From the NCBI GenBank assembly GCA_020853405.1, contig JADYYZ010000242.1, positions 1-9,098 of the forward strand: a DNA stretch of 9,098 nt, given 5' to 3'. This document shows, piece by piece, positions 1 through 5,915 of this stretch. This DNA comes from Acetobacteraceae bacterium. GTDB taxonomy: Bacteria > Pseudomonadota > Alphaproteobacteria > Acetobacterales > Acetobacteraceae. The notes below the pieces were generated by a model. It ran no database searches. It was given only the letters and a program-made list of their open reading frames with translations, and had not been told where the DNA came from. The translations under genes and the position numbers were made by a program. How positions within the stretch are numbered: the first letter of the stretch is position 1; each line of letters starts with the position of its first letter.

Positions 1-28
1 ATGCCGCGGGCGATGACGGTGTCGGCGC

Positions 29-1171
29 CTACTTCAGCATTTCGCGGGAGATGACGATGCGCAGGATCTCCGAGGTGCCGCCGCCGATCTCCGCGAGTTT
101 GGAATCGCGGTAGTGGCGCTGCATGTCGAACTCCATCAGGTAGCCCCAGCCGCCCATCATGCGCATGCCGCTCAGCGCGGCGCGCACATAGGTCTCCGAG
201 GAGTAGAGGTTCGCGATCGCGGATTCCCGGTTGTTCGGGATGCCGCGATCGACCAGGTCGGCGCTGCGATAGAGCAGCAGGCGCGCCGCGTCGATCTCCA
301 TCTGCATGTCGGCGAGCTTCGCCCTCGTGAGCTGGAAGTTGGCGATCTTCTGGCCGAACTGCTCGCGCTCCTTGGTGTAGCTGAGCGCCCTGTCGAGGCA
401 GGAGCGTGCCGCACCGACATTGACGGCGGAGAGGCAGCAGCGCTCATAGTCCAGCGTCTTCAGTACGTTGCGCCAGCCCCGGTTGAGCTCACCGATGATG
501 GCATCCTTCGGGATCCGCGCATCGGTCAGGAAGATCTCGTTCAGGTCCATCGGCTTGAGGCCGAGCTTGCGCAGGCGCCGGATCTCCACCCCGGGCGTAC
601 GCGGATCGAGCAGGAACATGGTGATGCCGTCATGCTTCGGCGCCGCCGCGTCGGAGCGGGCCATCAGCAGGATGTAGTCGGCAACCTGCGCGCAGGAGCA
701 GAACATCTTCTGGCCGTTGATCACCCAGTGCTCGCCCTCGGCCACCGCGCGGGTCCGCAGCGAGGCGGCATCGGAGCCGGAGTTCGGCTCCGAGAGCGAG
801 AAGGCGAAGCGGATCTCGCCGCGCGCGAGCTTCGGCAGCAGCTCGCGCTTCAGCGCCGCGCTGGCGAAATGCGTCAGCGCATCGGCGGCGATGACCACGG
901 TGGTGTAGTAGCAGTTGGCCGCCGCCTCGAAATGCCAGGCGAGCTCCTCGAGGAACACGGCCAGGTCGGTGCAGCTGCCGCCGGTACCGCCGAACTCCTC
1001 CGGGATCGGCAGGCCGAGCCAGCCCTGGGCGGCGAGCTTGTCGAACAGTTCCACCGGGAAGCGCTCGGCATCGTCGCAGGACCGGACATACTCGATCGGG
1101 CACTCGCGCAGCAGGAAGGCACGCAGCGCGTCGCGCATCTCGCGCTGCGCCGGCGACAGGTCGAAATTCAT
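29..1171 (-). CDS. acyl-CoA dehydrogenase B (isovaleryl-CoA-dehydrogenase-type catalytic base)
   Basis: A 380-residue flavoprotein of the acyl-CoA dehydrogenase family, expected to introduce an alpha-beta double bond into an acyl-CoA in the cytoplasm using FAD and passing electrons to electron-transfer flavoprotein. The N-terminal helical domain spans about residues 1-115, the middle beta domain with SLSEPNSGSD (125-134) about 120-225, and the C-terminal FAD/tetramer domain about 230-380, including REQFGQKI (269-276) and MMGGWGY (338-344). The glutamate used as base in medium-chain enzymes is replaced by Gly364 in IGGGTSEI. Glu243 in LDYERCCL instead sits where isovaleryl-CoA dehydrogenase has its base. 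The start is the ATG at 1171, preceded by a purine-rich ribosome site; the longer reading frame upstream overlaps the hydratase gene and has arginine-rich, non-family sequence. It is the third gene of the leftward operon, 19 nt after the hydratase. The family is certain; the substrate is not predictable. Confidence 0.95.
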   Translation of the reverse strand: MNFDLSPAQREMRDALRAFLLRECPIEYVRSCDDAERFPVELFDKLAAQGWLGLPIPEEFGGTGGSCTDLAVFLEELAWHFEAAANCYYTTVVIAADALTHFASAALKRELLPKLARGEIRFAFSLSEPNSGSDAASLRTRAVAEGEHWVINGQKMFCSCAQVADYILLMARSDAAAPKHDGITMFLLDPRTPGVEIRRLRKLGLKPMDLNEIFLTDARIPKDAIIGELNRGWRNVLKTLDYERCCLSAVNVGAARSCLDRALSYTKEREQFGQKIANFQLTRAKLADMQMEIDAARLLLYRSADLVDRGIPNNRESAIANLYSSETYVRAALSGMRMMGGWGYLMEFDMQRHYRDSKLAEIGGGTSEILRIVISREMLK

Positions 1172-1175
1172 CGTG

Positions 1176-1187
1176 CCCTCTCTCTCC
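1176..1187 (-). promoter_or_regulatory. ribosome binding site deciding the start of acyl-CoA dehydrogenase B
   Basis: On the minus strand this reads GGAGAGAGAGGG and ends 4 nt before the ATG at 1171. It supports that ATG over the in-frame upstream starts. The 19-nt gap after the hydratase stop contains little else, so this gene initiates on its own site within the polycistronic message. Confidence 0.7.
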
Positions 1188-1190
1188 GTC

Positions 1191-1964
1191 TCAGGTGCCC
1201 GTCCAGCGCGGCGGGCGCTTCTCGGCGAAGGCGCGCGGGCCTTCGTAGTAGTCGTTGGACTGGCGCATGCGCCGGTGCGCCGGCAGGCCTGCCTGGAACA
1301 GCGCGAAGGCTTCCGCGTCCGGCAATGCCTCGGATGCGCGCGCGATCTCCAGCAGCGCCTCCACCGCCAGCGGGGCCGCGGCAACGACCTGCATCGCCAT
1401 CTCGCGCGCCGCATCCAGCAGCGTCTCGCGCGGGGCGATGCGGTTGACGAACCCGAGGCGAAGCCCCTCCTCGGCGGTAAGGCGCCGGCCGGTCAGCAGC
1501 AGTTCGTTGGCGATGCTCGGCGGCAGCCGGCGATAGGCGCGCCAGAGTCCGCCGGCCTCGGGCAGGAAGCCGCGCTGCAGCTCAGGCAGGCCGAACTCGG
1601 CGTGCGGCGCGCAGACCACCATGTGGGCGTGCAGTGCGAACTCGAACCCGCCGCCCACCGCCAGGCCGTTCACCGCCGCGATCACCGGCTTGTTGAACTG
1701 GCGCTTCAGGCCCATGAAGCCGTTCGGCCCGAAATCCTCGCCGCGATCACCGTCCGCCACCGCCTTCAGGTCCCAGCCGGCGGAGAAGATCCGCTCACCC
1801 GTCGCGGTGACGATGCCGCAGCGCAACGCCGGCGTGTCGCAGAGCCTGCCGAAGGCGGTGTCGAGGTCGCGGCAGGCCTGCTGGTCGAAGGCGTGCGCCG
1901 GCGGATGGTCGAAGGTGATCTCGAGCAGGGGGCCGTTCGCTTCGACCCGGATGCGCGATGTCAC
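1191..1964 (-). CDS. enoyl-CoA hydratase/isomerase, CaiD-like (crotonase family)
   Basis: A 257-residue crotonase, expected to add water across the double bond of an enoyl-CoA in the cytoplasm. Both catalytic glutamates of true hydratases are present 20 residues apart, as in rat mitochondrial hydratase (Glu144/Glu164): Glu108 in GGGFE and Glu128 in FGLPE. The oxyanion-hole segment FSAGWDLKA (60-68), DFGPNGF (77-83), NKPVIAAVNG (91-100), the GRR..AEE segment near 159-166 and the C-terminal EGPRAFAEKRPPRWTGT match my recollection of E. coli CaiD (crotonobetainyl-CoA hydratase) more closely than generic FadB-type or PaaF-type hydratases. The start is GTG at 1964, which shares GTGA with the stop of the preceding dehydrogenase; a GGGAG site on the minus strand (1973-1977) lies 8 nt upstream. 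The family and catalytic competence are well supported. A carnitine-type substrate is inference from similarity only, since CaiD-like proteins also occur in other acyl-CoA pathways. Confidence 0.95.
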   Translation of the reverse strand: MTSRIRVEANGPLLEITFDHPPAHAFDQQACRDLDTAFGRLCDTPALRCGIVTATGERIFSAGWDLKAVADGDRGEDFGPNGFMGLKRQFNKPVIAAVNGLAVGGGFEFALHAHMVVCAPHAEFGLPELQRGFLPEAGGLWRAYRRLPPSIANELLLTGRRLTAEEGLRLGFVNRIAPRETLLDAAREMAMQVVAAAPLAVEALLEIARASEALPDAEAFALFQAGLPAHRRMRQSNDYYEGPRAFAEKRPPRWTGT

Positions 1965-3118
1965 GCGCGGAACTCCCGCAGCACGTCCCTGGCGATGATG
2001 TCGCGGTGGATCTCCGAGGTTCCCTCCCAGATGCGTTCCACCCGGGCGTCGCGCCAGAAGCGTTCCAAGGGCAGGTCCTTGGTCACGCCCATCCCGCCCA
2101 TGATCTGCAAGGCGTTGTCGGTGACCGACCCGACCATCTCCGAGCCGAACAGGTTCACCTGCGAGGCCTGGCGCTGGGTGATGGTGCCGGCATCCATCCG
2201 GGATGCGGCGTCGAACACCATCAGCCGCGTCGCGTGGATGGCGGTCGCCATGTCGGCGAGCTTGAAACTGGTGCCCTGGAAACTGCCGATCGACCTGCCG
2301 AAGGCGACCCGCTGGTTGGCATACTGCGCCGCGATGGCCATGGCGCGCTCGGCCAGGCCCACGCAGTTCGCCGCCAGCATCACGCGGCCGGAGAAGATCC
2401 AGGTCTTTGCGATCGCGAAGCCGCCACCCTCCTCGCCCAGGATGTTGCGGTGCGGCACGCGGACATCGTCGAAGCCGATGATGCAGGACTTCATGCCGCG
2501 GTTCGACATCACATCGAGCGGCGTGACGCTGACGCCCCTGGTCGCCTTGTCGATCAGAAAGGCGGTGATGCGCTTCTGCGCCCCCTTCGGCGTCTCGTCG
2601 ACGCCGGTCACGGCAAAGACGATGATGAAATCGGCCCGCATCGCCATGGTGATGAACTGCTTCGTGCCGTTCACCACCCAATCGTCGCCGTCCTGAACCG
2701 CGCGCGTCGCGATCGCCCGCGCGTCCGACCCCGCACCCGGCTCGGTCAGGGCGAAACACTCCCAGCGCTCGCCGCGGATGGTGGGCTTCAGGTAGGTCTC
2801 CACCTGGTCGCCCTGGCAGGCCTTCAGGATCGGCGCCGGGCGATTGCAGATCACACCGAGCGCGCGGCTGACGCGCCCGAACTCGATCTCGGCGGTCGCC
2901 CGCTCGCGCGCCGAGAGGCCGCCGCCGCCATGCTGCTCCGGCATGTTGAGCGCGTAGTAGCCGGCCTTGATCGCCTTTCGCTGGATGTCGCGGAACAGCT
3001 CGTCGGGCACCGCATCCAGCCGCTCGACCAGCGCCTCGTGCGGCACCAGTTCGGCGTCCACGAAGGCGCGAACCCCCTGCGCGAGAAGGTCGTCATCGCC
3101 GGAAGTTGACCGATCCAT
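1961..3118 (-). CDS. acyl-CoA dehydrogenase A (CaiA/medium-chain-type catalytic base)
   Basis: A 385-residue acyl-CoA dehydrogenase and first gene of the leftward operon. The N-terminal helical domain covers about 1-115, the middle domain carries ALTEPGAGSDARA (123-135, matching the first family signature) and VVNGTKQFIT (148-157), and the C-terminal domain carries QRVAFGRSIGSFQ (269-281) and QIMGGMGV (338-345, second family signature). Glu365 in IWEGTSEI occupies the position of the catalytic base of medium-chain acyl-CoA dehydrogenase; the alternative position used by isovaleryl-CoA dehydrogenase is Gly244 here. The RYANQR-like FAD segment and FWRDARVERI recall CaiA, consistent with the neighbouring CaiD-like hydratase, but generic dehydrogenases share much of this. 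The ATG at 3118 has GGAGAG (3123-3128, minus strand) 4 nt upstream; no family sequence lies before it. Its stop overlaps the hydratase GTG by 4 nt, indicating coupled translation. Activity could be dehydrogenation or, as in CaiA, reduction. Confidence 0.95.
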   Translation of the reverse strand: MDRSTSGDDDLLAQGVRAFVDAELVPHEALVERLDAVPDELFRDIQRKAIKAGYYALNMPEQHGGGGLSARERATAEIEFGRVSRALGVICNRPAPILKACQGDQVETYLKPTIRGERWECFALTEPGAGSDARAIATRAVQDGDDWVVNGTKQFITMAMRADFIIVFAVTGVDETPKGAQKRITAFLIDKATRGVSVTPLDVMSNRGMKSCIIGFDDVRVPHRNILGEEGGGFAIAKTWIFSGRVMLAANCVGLAERAMAIAAQYANQRVAFGRSIGSFQGTSFKLADMATAIHATRLMVFDAASRMDAGTITQRQASQVNLFGSEMVGSVTDNALQIMGGMGVTKDLPLERFWRDARVERIWEGTSEIHRDIIARDVLREFRA

Positions 3119-3131
3119 GCGGCTCTCCGCC

Positions 3132-3152
3132 AGGGCCGGGCACAACGGCCCT
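3132..3152. repeat. perfect 7-bp inverted repeat (hairpin) in leader of leftward operon
   Basis: AGGGCCG (3132-3138) and CGGCCCT (3146-3152) are perfect inverted copies around a 7-nt loop. In the leftward transcript this would form a GC-rich hairpin shortly before the ribosome site of the first dehydrogenase. On the other strand it abuts the candidate -35 of the rightward promoter. It is not followed by a proper T-run on either strand, so it does not look like an ordinary terminator; an operator or a chance GC palindrome are alternatives. Confidence 0.45.
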
Positions 3153-3180
3153 TGTTTCAGATAGAAAAACGCTGTTTCAT
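3152..3180 (+). promoter_or_regulatory. candidate sigma70-like promoter for the transporter operon
   Basis: TTGTTT (3152-3157) and TTTCAT (3175-3180) are separated by 17 bp, matching 3 of 6 and 4 of 6 consensus bases. Transcription would start near 3187 and leave an untranslated leader of about 75 nt. The match is weak, and the hexamers overlap the TGTTTCA repeats, so binding of a regulator there would block or remodel it. Placement is inference from position and base composition. Confidence 0.3.
3153..3179. repeat. TGTTTCA direct repeats, candidate operator
   Basis: TGTTTCA occurs at 3153-3159 and again at 3173-3179, start to start 20 bp, close to two helical turns. Between them lies GAAAAAC, so short inverted TTTC/GAAA pairings also exist (TTTC 3155-3158 with GAAA 3164-3167, and GAAA 3164-3167 with TTTC 3175-3178). 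Spaced repeats at the centre of a divergent promoter are typical of an operator. The protein cannot be named from this; GTTTC/GAAAC half-sites are seen with IclR-type regulators among others. Confidence 0.45.
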
Positions 3181-3207
3181 TCTTCCAGCCCCCGCCGGAG
3201 GTGTCAA
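3179..3207 (-). promoter_or_regulatory. candidate sigma70-like promoter for the dehydrogenase-hydratase operon
   Basis: Read on the minus strand, TTGACA (3207-3202) is a perfect -35 hexamer, followed after exactly 17 bp by AAGAAT (3184-3179), which matches 4 of 6 bases of the -10 consensus. Transcription would begin near 3172, giving a leader of roughly 54 nt that includes the hairpin at 3132-3152. The TGTTTCA repeats would then lie across the start site, a position usual for repressor sites. This is the better of the two promoter candidates. Confidence 0.45.
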
Positions 3208-3250
3208 CGGCGTCGCGGATGGGGCAGGCTGGCCGCGCCGACCCATTGAT

Positions 3251-3255
3251 GGAGG
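3251..3255 (+). promoter_or_regulatory. strong ribosome binding site of the substrate-binding protein
   Basis: GGAGG lies 7 nt before the ATG at 3263. It fixes that start and removes the 37-residue in-frame extension upstream, which would otherwise bury the signal peptide. It is the strongest site in the rightward operon, as expected for the binding protein, which is needed in excess over the membrane subunits. Confidence 0.8.
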
Positions 3256-3262
3256 TAAAGGA

Positions 3263-4867
3263 ATGCGCCGTCGTGATTTCGGGGCCGCCGCGGCCGCACT
3301 GACCCTTGCCGGCACGCTGCCGGTCGGCTTCGCGCGGGCGCAGACCCGCGCCGAGAGCCTGCGGGTGCTGAGTCAGGCAGGGCCGAACTCGTTTGATCCG
3401 ATCGGCGTCGGCGTGAACCGCAGCGCCATCCAGCTGCACTGGAACACCTACGACCGGCTGCTGCGCTTCGGCACCAAGACGCAGCCCGACGGCACGCTCT
3501 ATTACGACTACTACAGGATCGAAGGCGAGCTGGCCGAGCGCTACGAGGTTGGCGACGCCGGCAGGACCATCACCTTCCACCTGCGCCGCGACGCCACCTT
3601 CCATGACGGCACGCCGGTAACGGCGGAGGACGTGAAATGGTCCATGGATCGCGTGGTCGCGAGCCCGATCGGGCGGTCCCAGTTTGCCACCGGCTCGATG
3701 ACCAGCCCGGACCAGTTCACGGTGGTCGATCGGCACACTTTCCGGATCACCACGCCGCAGGCCGACCGTTTCACGCTGCCGAATCTCGCCGCCACCTACG
3801 GCATCGTCATCAATTCGCGCCAGGTGAAGGCGCAGGCAGGGGCCGGCGATCCCTGGGGCAACGAGTGGCTGAAGAACAATGTCGCCGGCGGCGGCGCCTT
3901 CCGGCTGGAGGCGCACACCCCGGGACAGAGCATCACCCTTTCCCGCTTCGACAACTGGAAGAGCGGACCGGCGCCAGGATTCCGCCGTGTGCTGTGGCAG
4001 GTGGTGCCGAACGGGCAGTCGCGCCGCACCTCGCTCGAGCGTGGCGACGCCGACATCGTGCAGGACCTCTCGCCGCAGGACGCGGTCTCGCTCGCGCAGG
4101 CCAACCTGCCGAATGTCCGCGTGCTCGGGGTGCCGATGGCGGGTGCCTTCCAGTTCATCGGCATGAACAACGCCATGCCCCCCTTTAACAACGTGAAGGT
4201 GCGCCAGGCGATCGCCTATGCCCTGCCGTACGAGCAGATGTTCGAAGCCGCGCTCTTCCGGCGCGGCCGGCCGCTCTTCGGCGGGGTGCCGAATGAGGCC
4301 GACGGCACCGAATGGCCGCAGCCGCATGGCTACAACACCGACCCTGCCCGGGCCCGCGCCCTGCTGGCGGAAGCCGGCCTGGCGAACGGGTTCGACACCA
4401 CCTTCTCGTTCGAACTGTCGCTCGCGCCGGTTGCCGAACCGGTCTCGCTGCTGGTGCAGGAGGCGCTCGGCCGGGTCGGCATCCGCGTCACCATCAACAA
4501 GGTGCCGCCCGGGCAGCTGGGCACGCTGCTGGAGCGCAAGGAGGTGCCGCTCTTCTTCGAGGGGTCGGCCGCCTACCTGAACGACCCCGACTACTTCTTC
4601 CGCATCTTCTATCATGGCCGCACGCGCTGGAATTTCGGCTCGTACGACAACCCCGAATTCGCCGCACTGGTGGACAAGACGCGCTACGAGACCGACCGCG
4701 CGGCCTATGAGCGTGACATCGGGCGGATGATCGCGCTGGCGAAGCAGGAGGTCCCGATCATCCTGTTGTGGCAGCCGGCGCTCGATATCGGGATGCTTCG
4801 CAGCGTCGACGGCTACAAGTACCTGTTCCACCGCCACCTCGAGCTGCGCACCCTGCGGCGCGTCTGA
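3263..4867 (+). CDS. periplasmic substrate-binding protein of a peptide/nickel-type ABC transporter (SBP_bac_5 family)
   Basis: A 534-residue extracytoplasmic solute receptor, about the length of E. coli DppA, that would deliver ligand to the permease pair encoded next. Residues 1-26 are a signal peptide: an RRRDFG n-region (twin-arginine-like), an Ala/Leu-rich core and an ARA cleavage site before Gln27. There is no lipobox and no cysteine anywhere, so it should be a soluble periplasmic protein rather than a lipoprotein. Family landmarks are YDRLLRFG (63-70), the signature FHDGTPVTAEDVKWSMDR (113-130), GAFRLEAHTPGQSITLSRF (211-229) and FNNVKVRQAIAYAL (308-321). The family binds peptides but also nickel, opines, sugars, glutathione and other solutes, so the name does not give the ligand. 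The downstream ligase and the divergent acyl-CoA genes favour an organic acid or betaine-like ligand. The receptor gene lies first in the operon, 28 nt before the first permease gene. Confidence 0.95.
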   Translation: MRRRDFGAAAAALTLAGTLPVGFARAQTRAESLRVLSQAGPNSFDPIGVGVNRSAIQLHWNTYDRLLRFGTKTQPDGTLYYDYYRIEGELAERYEVGDAGRTITFHLRRDATFHDGTPVTAEDVKWSMDRVVASPIGRSQFATGSMTSPDQFTVVDRHTFRITTPQADRFTLPNLAATYGIVINSRQVKAQAGAGDPWGNEWLKNNVAGGGAFRLEAHTPGQSITLSRFDNWKSGPAPGFRRVLWQVVPNGQSRRTSLERGDADIVQDLSPQDAVSLAQANLPNVRVLGVPMAGAFQFIGMNNAMPPFNNVKVRQAIAYALPYEQMFEAALFRRGRPLFGGVPNEADGTEWPQPHGYNTDPARARALLAEAGLANGFDTTFSFELSLAPVAEPVSLLVQEALGRVGIRVTINKVPPGQLGTLLERKEVPLFFEGSAAYLNDPDYFFRIFYHGRTRWNFGSYDNPEFAALVDKTRYETDRAAYERDIGRMIALAKQEVPIILLWQPALDIGMLRSVDGYKYLFHRHLELRTLRRV

Positions 4868-4895
4868 GCGGCACCGGGGGAACCGGCGGCGCGCC

Positions 4896-5915
4896 ATGGA
4901 ATTCGCGTTCCGACGCCTGCTCGGCATGGTCCCGACGCTTGCCGGCGTCGTCATCACGACCTTCCTGCTGACGCGCCTGCTGCCTGGCGATCCGGCGGTG
5001 TTCTTCGCCAGCAACCCGGCCGCGGATGCCGCCACCATCGAGGCCATCCGCGCCAATCTCGGCCTCGACCAGCCGCTCTGGCGGCAGTTCGTGATCTATG
5101 TCCGGCATCTGCTCGAAGGCGATCTCGGCCAGTCCATCACCACCGGCCAGCCGGTCATGCAGGACATGCTGCAGCGCCTGCCCGCCTCGGCCGAACTGAC
5201 CGTGATGGCCTTCGCGCTGGCGGTAGGAGCGGCGTTGCCGCTCGGCATCGCGGCGGCGCTGCGGCAGGGTTCCCTGATCGACCATCTCTGCCGCATCGTC
5301 GCGACCGCCGGCGTGTCGTTGCCCACCTTCGTCAGCGGCCTGCTGCTGATCTATCTTTTCTATTACCTGATGGGCCTTGCGCCCGAGCCGATCGGGCGGA
5401 TCGACCCGTTCGCCGTCGCGCCCGCGACCGTCACCGGCTTCCTGCTGGTCGATACGCTGCTCGCGGGCGACATCGAGGGCTTCCGCTCGGCCTTCGCGCA
5501 GCTGGTTCTGCCGAGTGTCACCATGGCGCTGTTCGCGCTTGCCCCGCTGGCGCGAATGACGCGGGCCTCGATGCTGGCGGTGCTGAACAGCGAGTTCATC
5601 CGCACCGCGCGCGCCAACGGCCTGCGCTGGCACACGGTCGTCGTCTCGTACGCGCTGCGCAACGCGATGCTGCCGATCGTCACCACGCTCGGCCTCGTCT
5701 TCTCCTACATGCTGGGCGCCAATGTGCTGGTGGAACGGGTCTTCGCCTGGCCGGGTGTCGGCTCCTATGCCCTCGATTCCCTGCTCTCGCTCGACTACGC
5801 GCCGGTGCAGGGCTTCATGCTGATCATGGCGGCGATCTTCGTGCTGGTGAACCTGCTGGTCGATCTGATCTACGCCCTGGTGGATCCGCGTTCGGACCTT
5901 ATGCGCCATGGGTGA
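4896..5915 (+). CDS. ABC transporter permease, DppB/OppB type
   Basis: A 339-residue inner-membrane permease, exactly the length of E. coli DppB as I recall it. It opens with the characteristic RRLLGMVPTLAGVVITTFLL membrane segment, followed by RLLPGDPA (27-34) and a periplasmic loop with LGLDQPLWRQF (55-65) and GDLGQS (75-80). Hydrophobic segments lie near 9-29, 99-121, 133-160, 203-222, 259-281 and 302-330. The cytoplasmic ATPase-docking (EAA) loop is around EFIRTARANGL (233-243) to AMLPI (257-261), and the C-terminal ALVDPR motif is present. It would pair with the next permease to form the channel. The ribosome site is poor (GGGGGAA at 4876-4882, 13 nt before the ATG), so the start rests on family alignment. 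It overlaps the second permease gene by 8 nt. Confidence 0.95.
   Translation: MEFAFRRLLGMVPTLAGVVITTFLLTRLLPGDPAVFFASNPAADAATIEAIRANLGLDQPLWRQFVIYVRHLLEGDLGQSITTGQPVMQDMLQRLPASAELTVMAFALAVGAALPLGIAAALRQGSLIDHLCRIVATAGVSLPTFVSGLLLIYLFYYLMGLAPEPIGRIDPFAVAPATVTGFLLVDTLLAGDIEGFRSAFAQLVLPSVTMALFALAPLARMTRASMLAVLNSEFIRTARANGLRWHTVVVSYALRNAMLPIVTTLGLVFSYMLGANVLVERVFAWPGVGSYALDSLLSLDYAPVQGFMLIMAAIFVLVNLLVDLIYALVDPRSDLMRHG

Larger units (their letters stand above)
3119..3262. promoter_or_regulatory. divergent intergenic control region
   Basis: This 144-bp gap between two divergent operons is the only substantial non-coding stretch in the window. Its centre (about 3152-3184) is clearly richer in A and T than the surroundings. 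It holds candidate promoters in both directions, a pair of TGTTTCA direct repeats and a perfect 7-bp inverted repeat, listed separately. The arrangement lets one regulator control uptake and catabolism together, but no regulator gene is in the window. Confidence 0.75.

Noticed and set aside
1172..1414. N-terminal extension of dehydrogenase B
   Set aside because: The 81 extra residues are Arg-rich and overlap the hydratase gene in another frame; the ATG at 1171 has a ribosome site and begins typical family sequence.
113..1447. Long plus-strand open frame opposite dehydrogenase B and the hydratase
   Set aside because: Its translation is His/Arg/Ala-rich with no family motif, and it lies antisense to clear genes; GC-rich codon bias removes stops on the opposite strand.
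3152..3262. 37-residue extension of the binding protein
   Set aside because: It would hide the signal peptide internally; GGAGG at 7 nt before the ATG at 3263 settles the start.
3219..3302. Possible 27-codon leader peptide overlapping the binding-protein start
   Set aside because: The nearest GGAGG is about 18 nt away, too far for efficient initiation, and the predicted peptide has no run of regulatory codons.
4871..4890. ACCGG...ACCGG palindromic bits between the binding-protein and permease genes
   Set aside because: Stem too short to act as a terminator and no T-run; the gap is only 28 nt within an evident operon.
3119..5056. Very long minus-strand frame extending upstream of dehydrogenase A through the binding-protein gene
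   Set aside because: It is antisense to a well-supported gene and crosses the promoter region; only the part from 3118 leftward matches a protein family.
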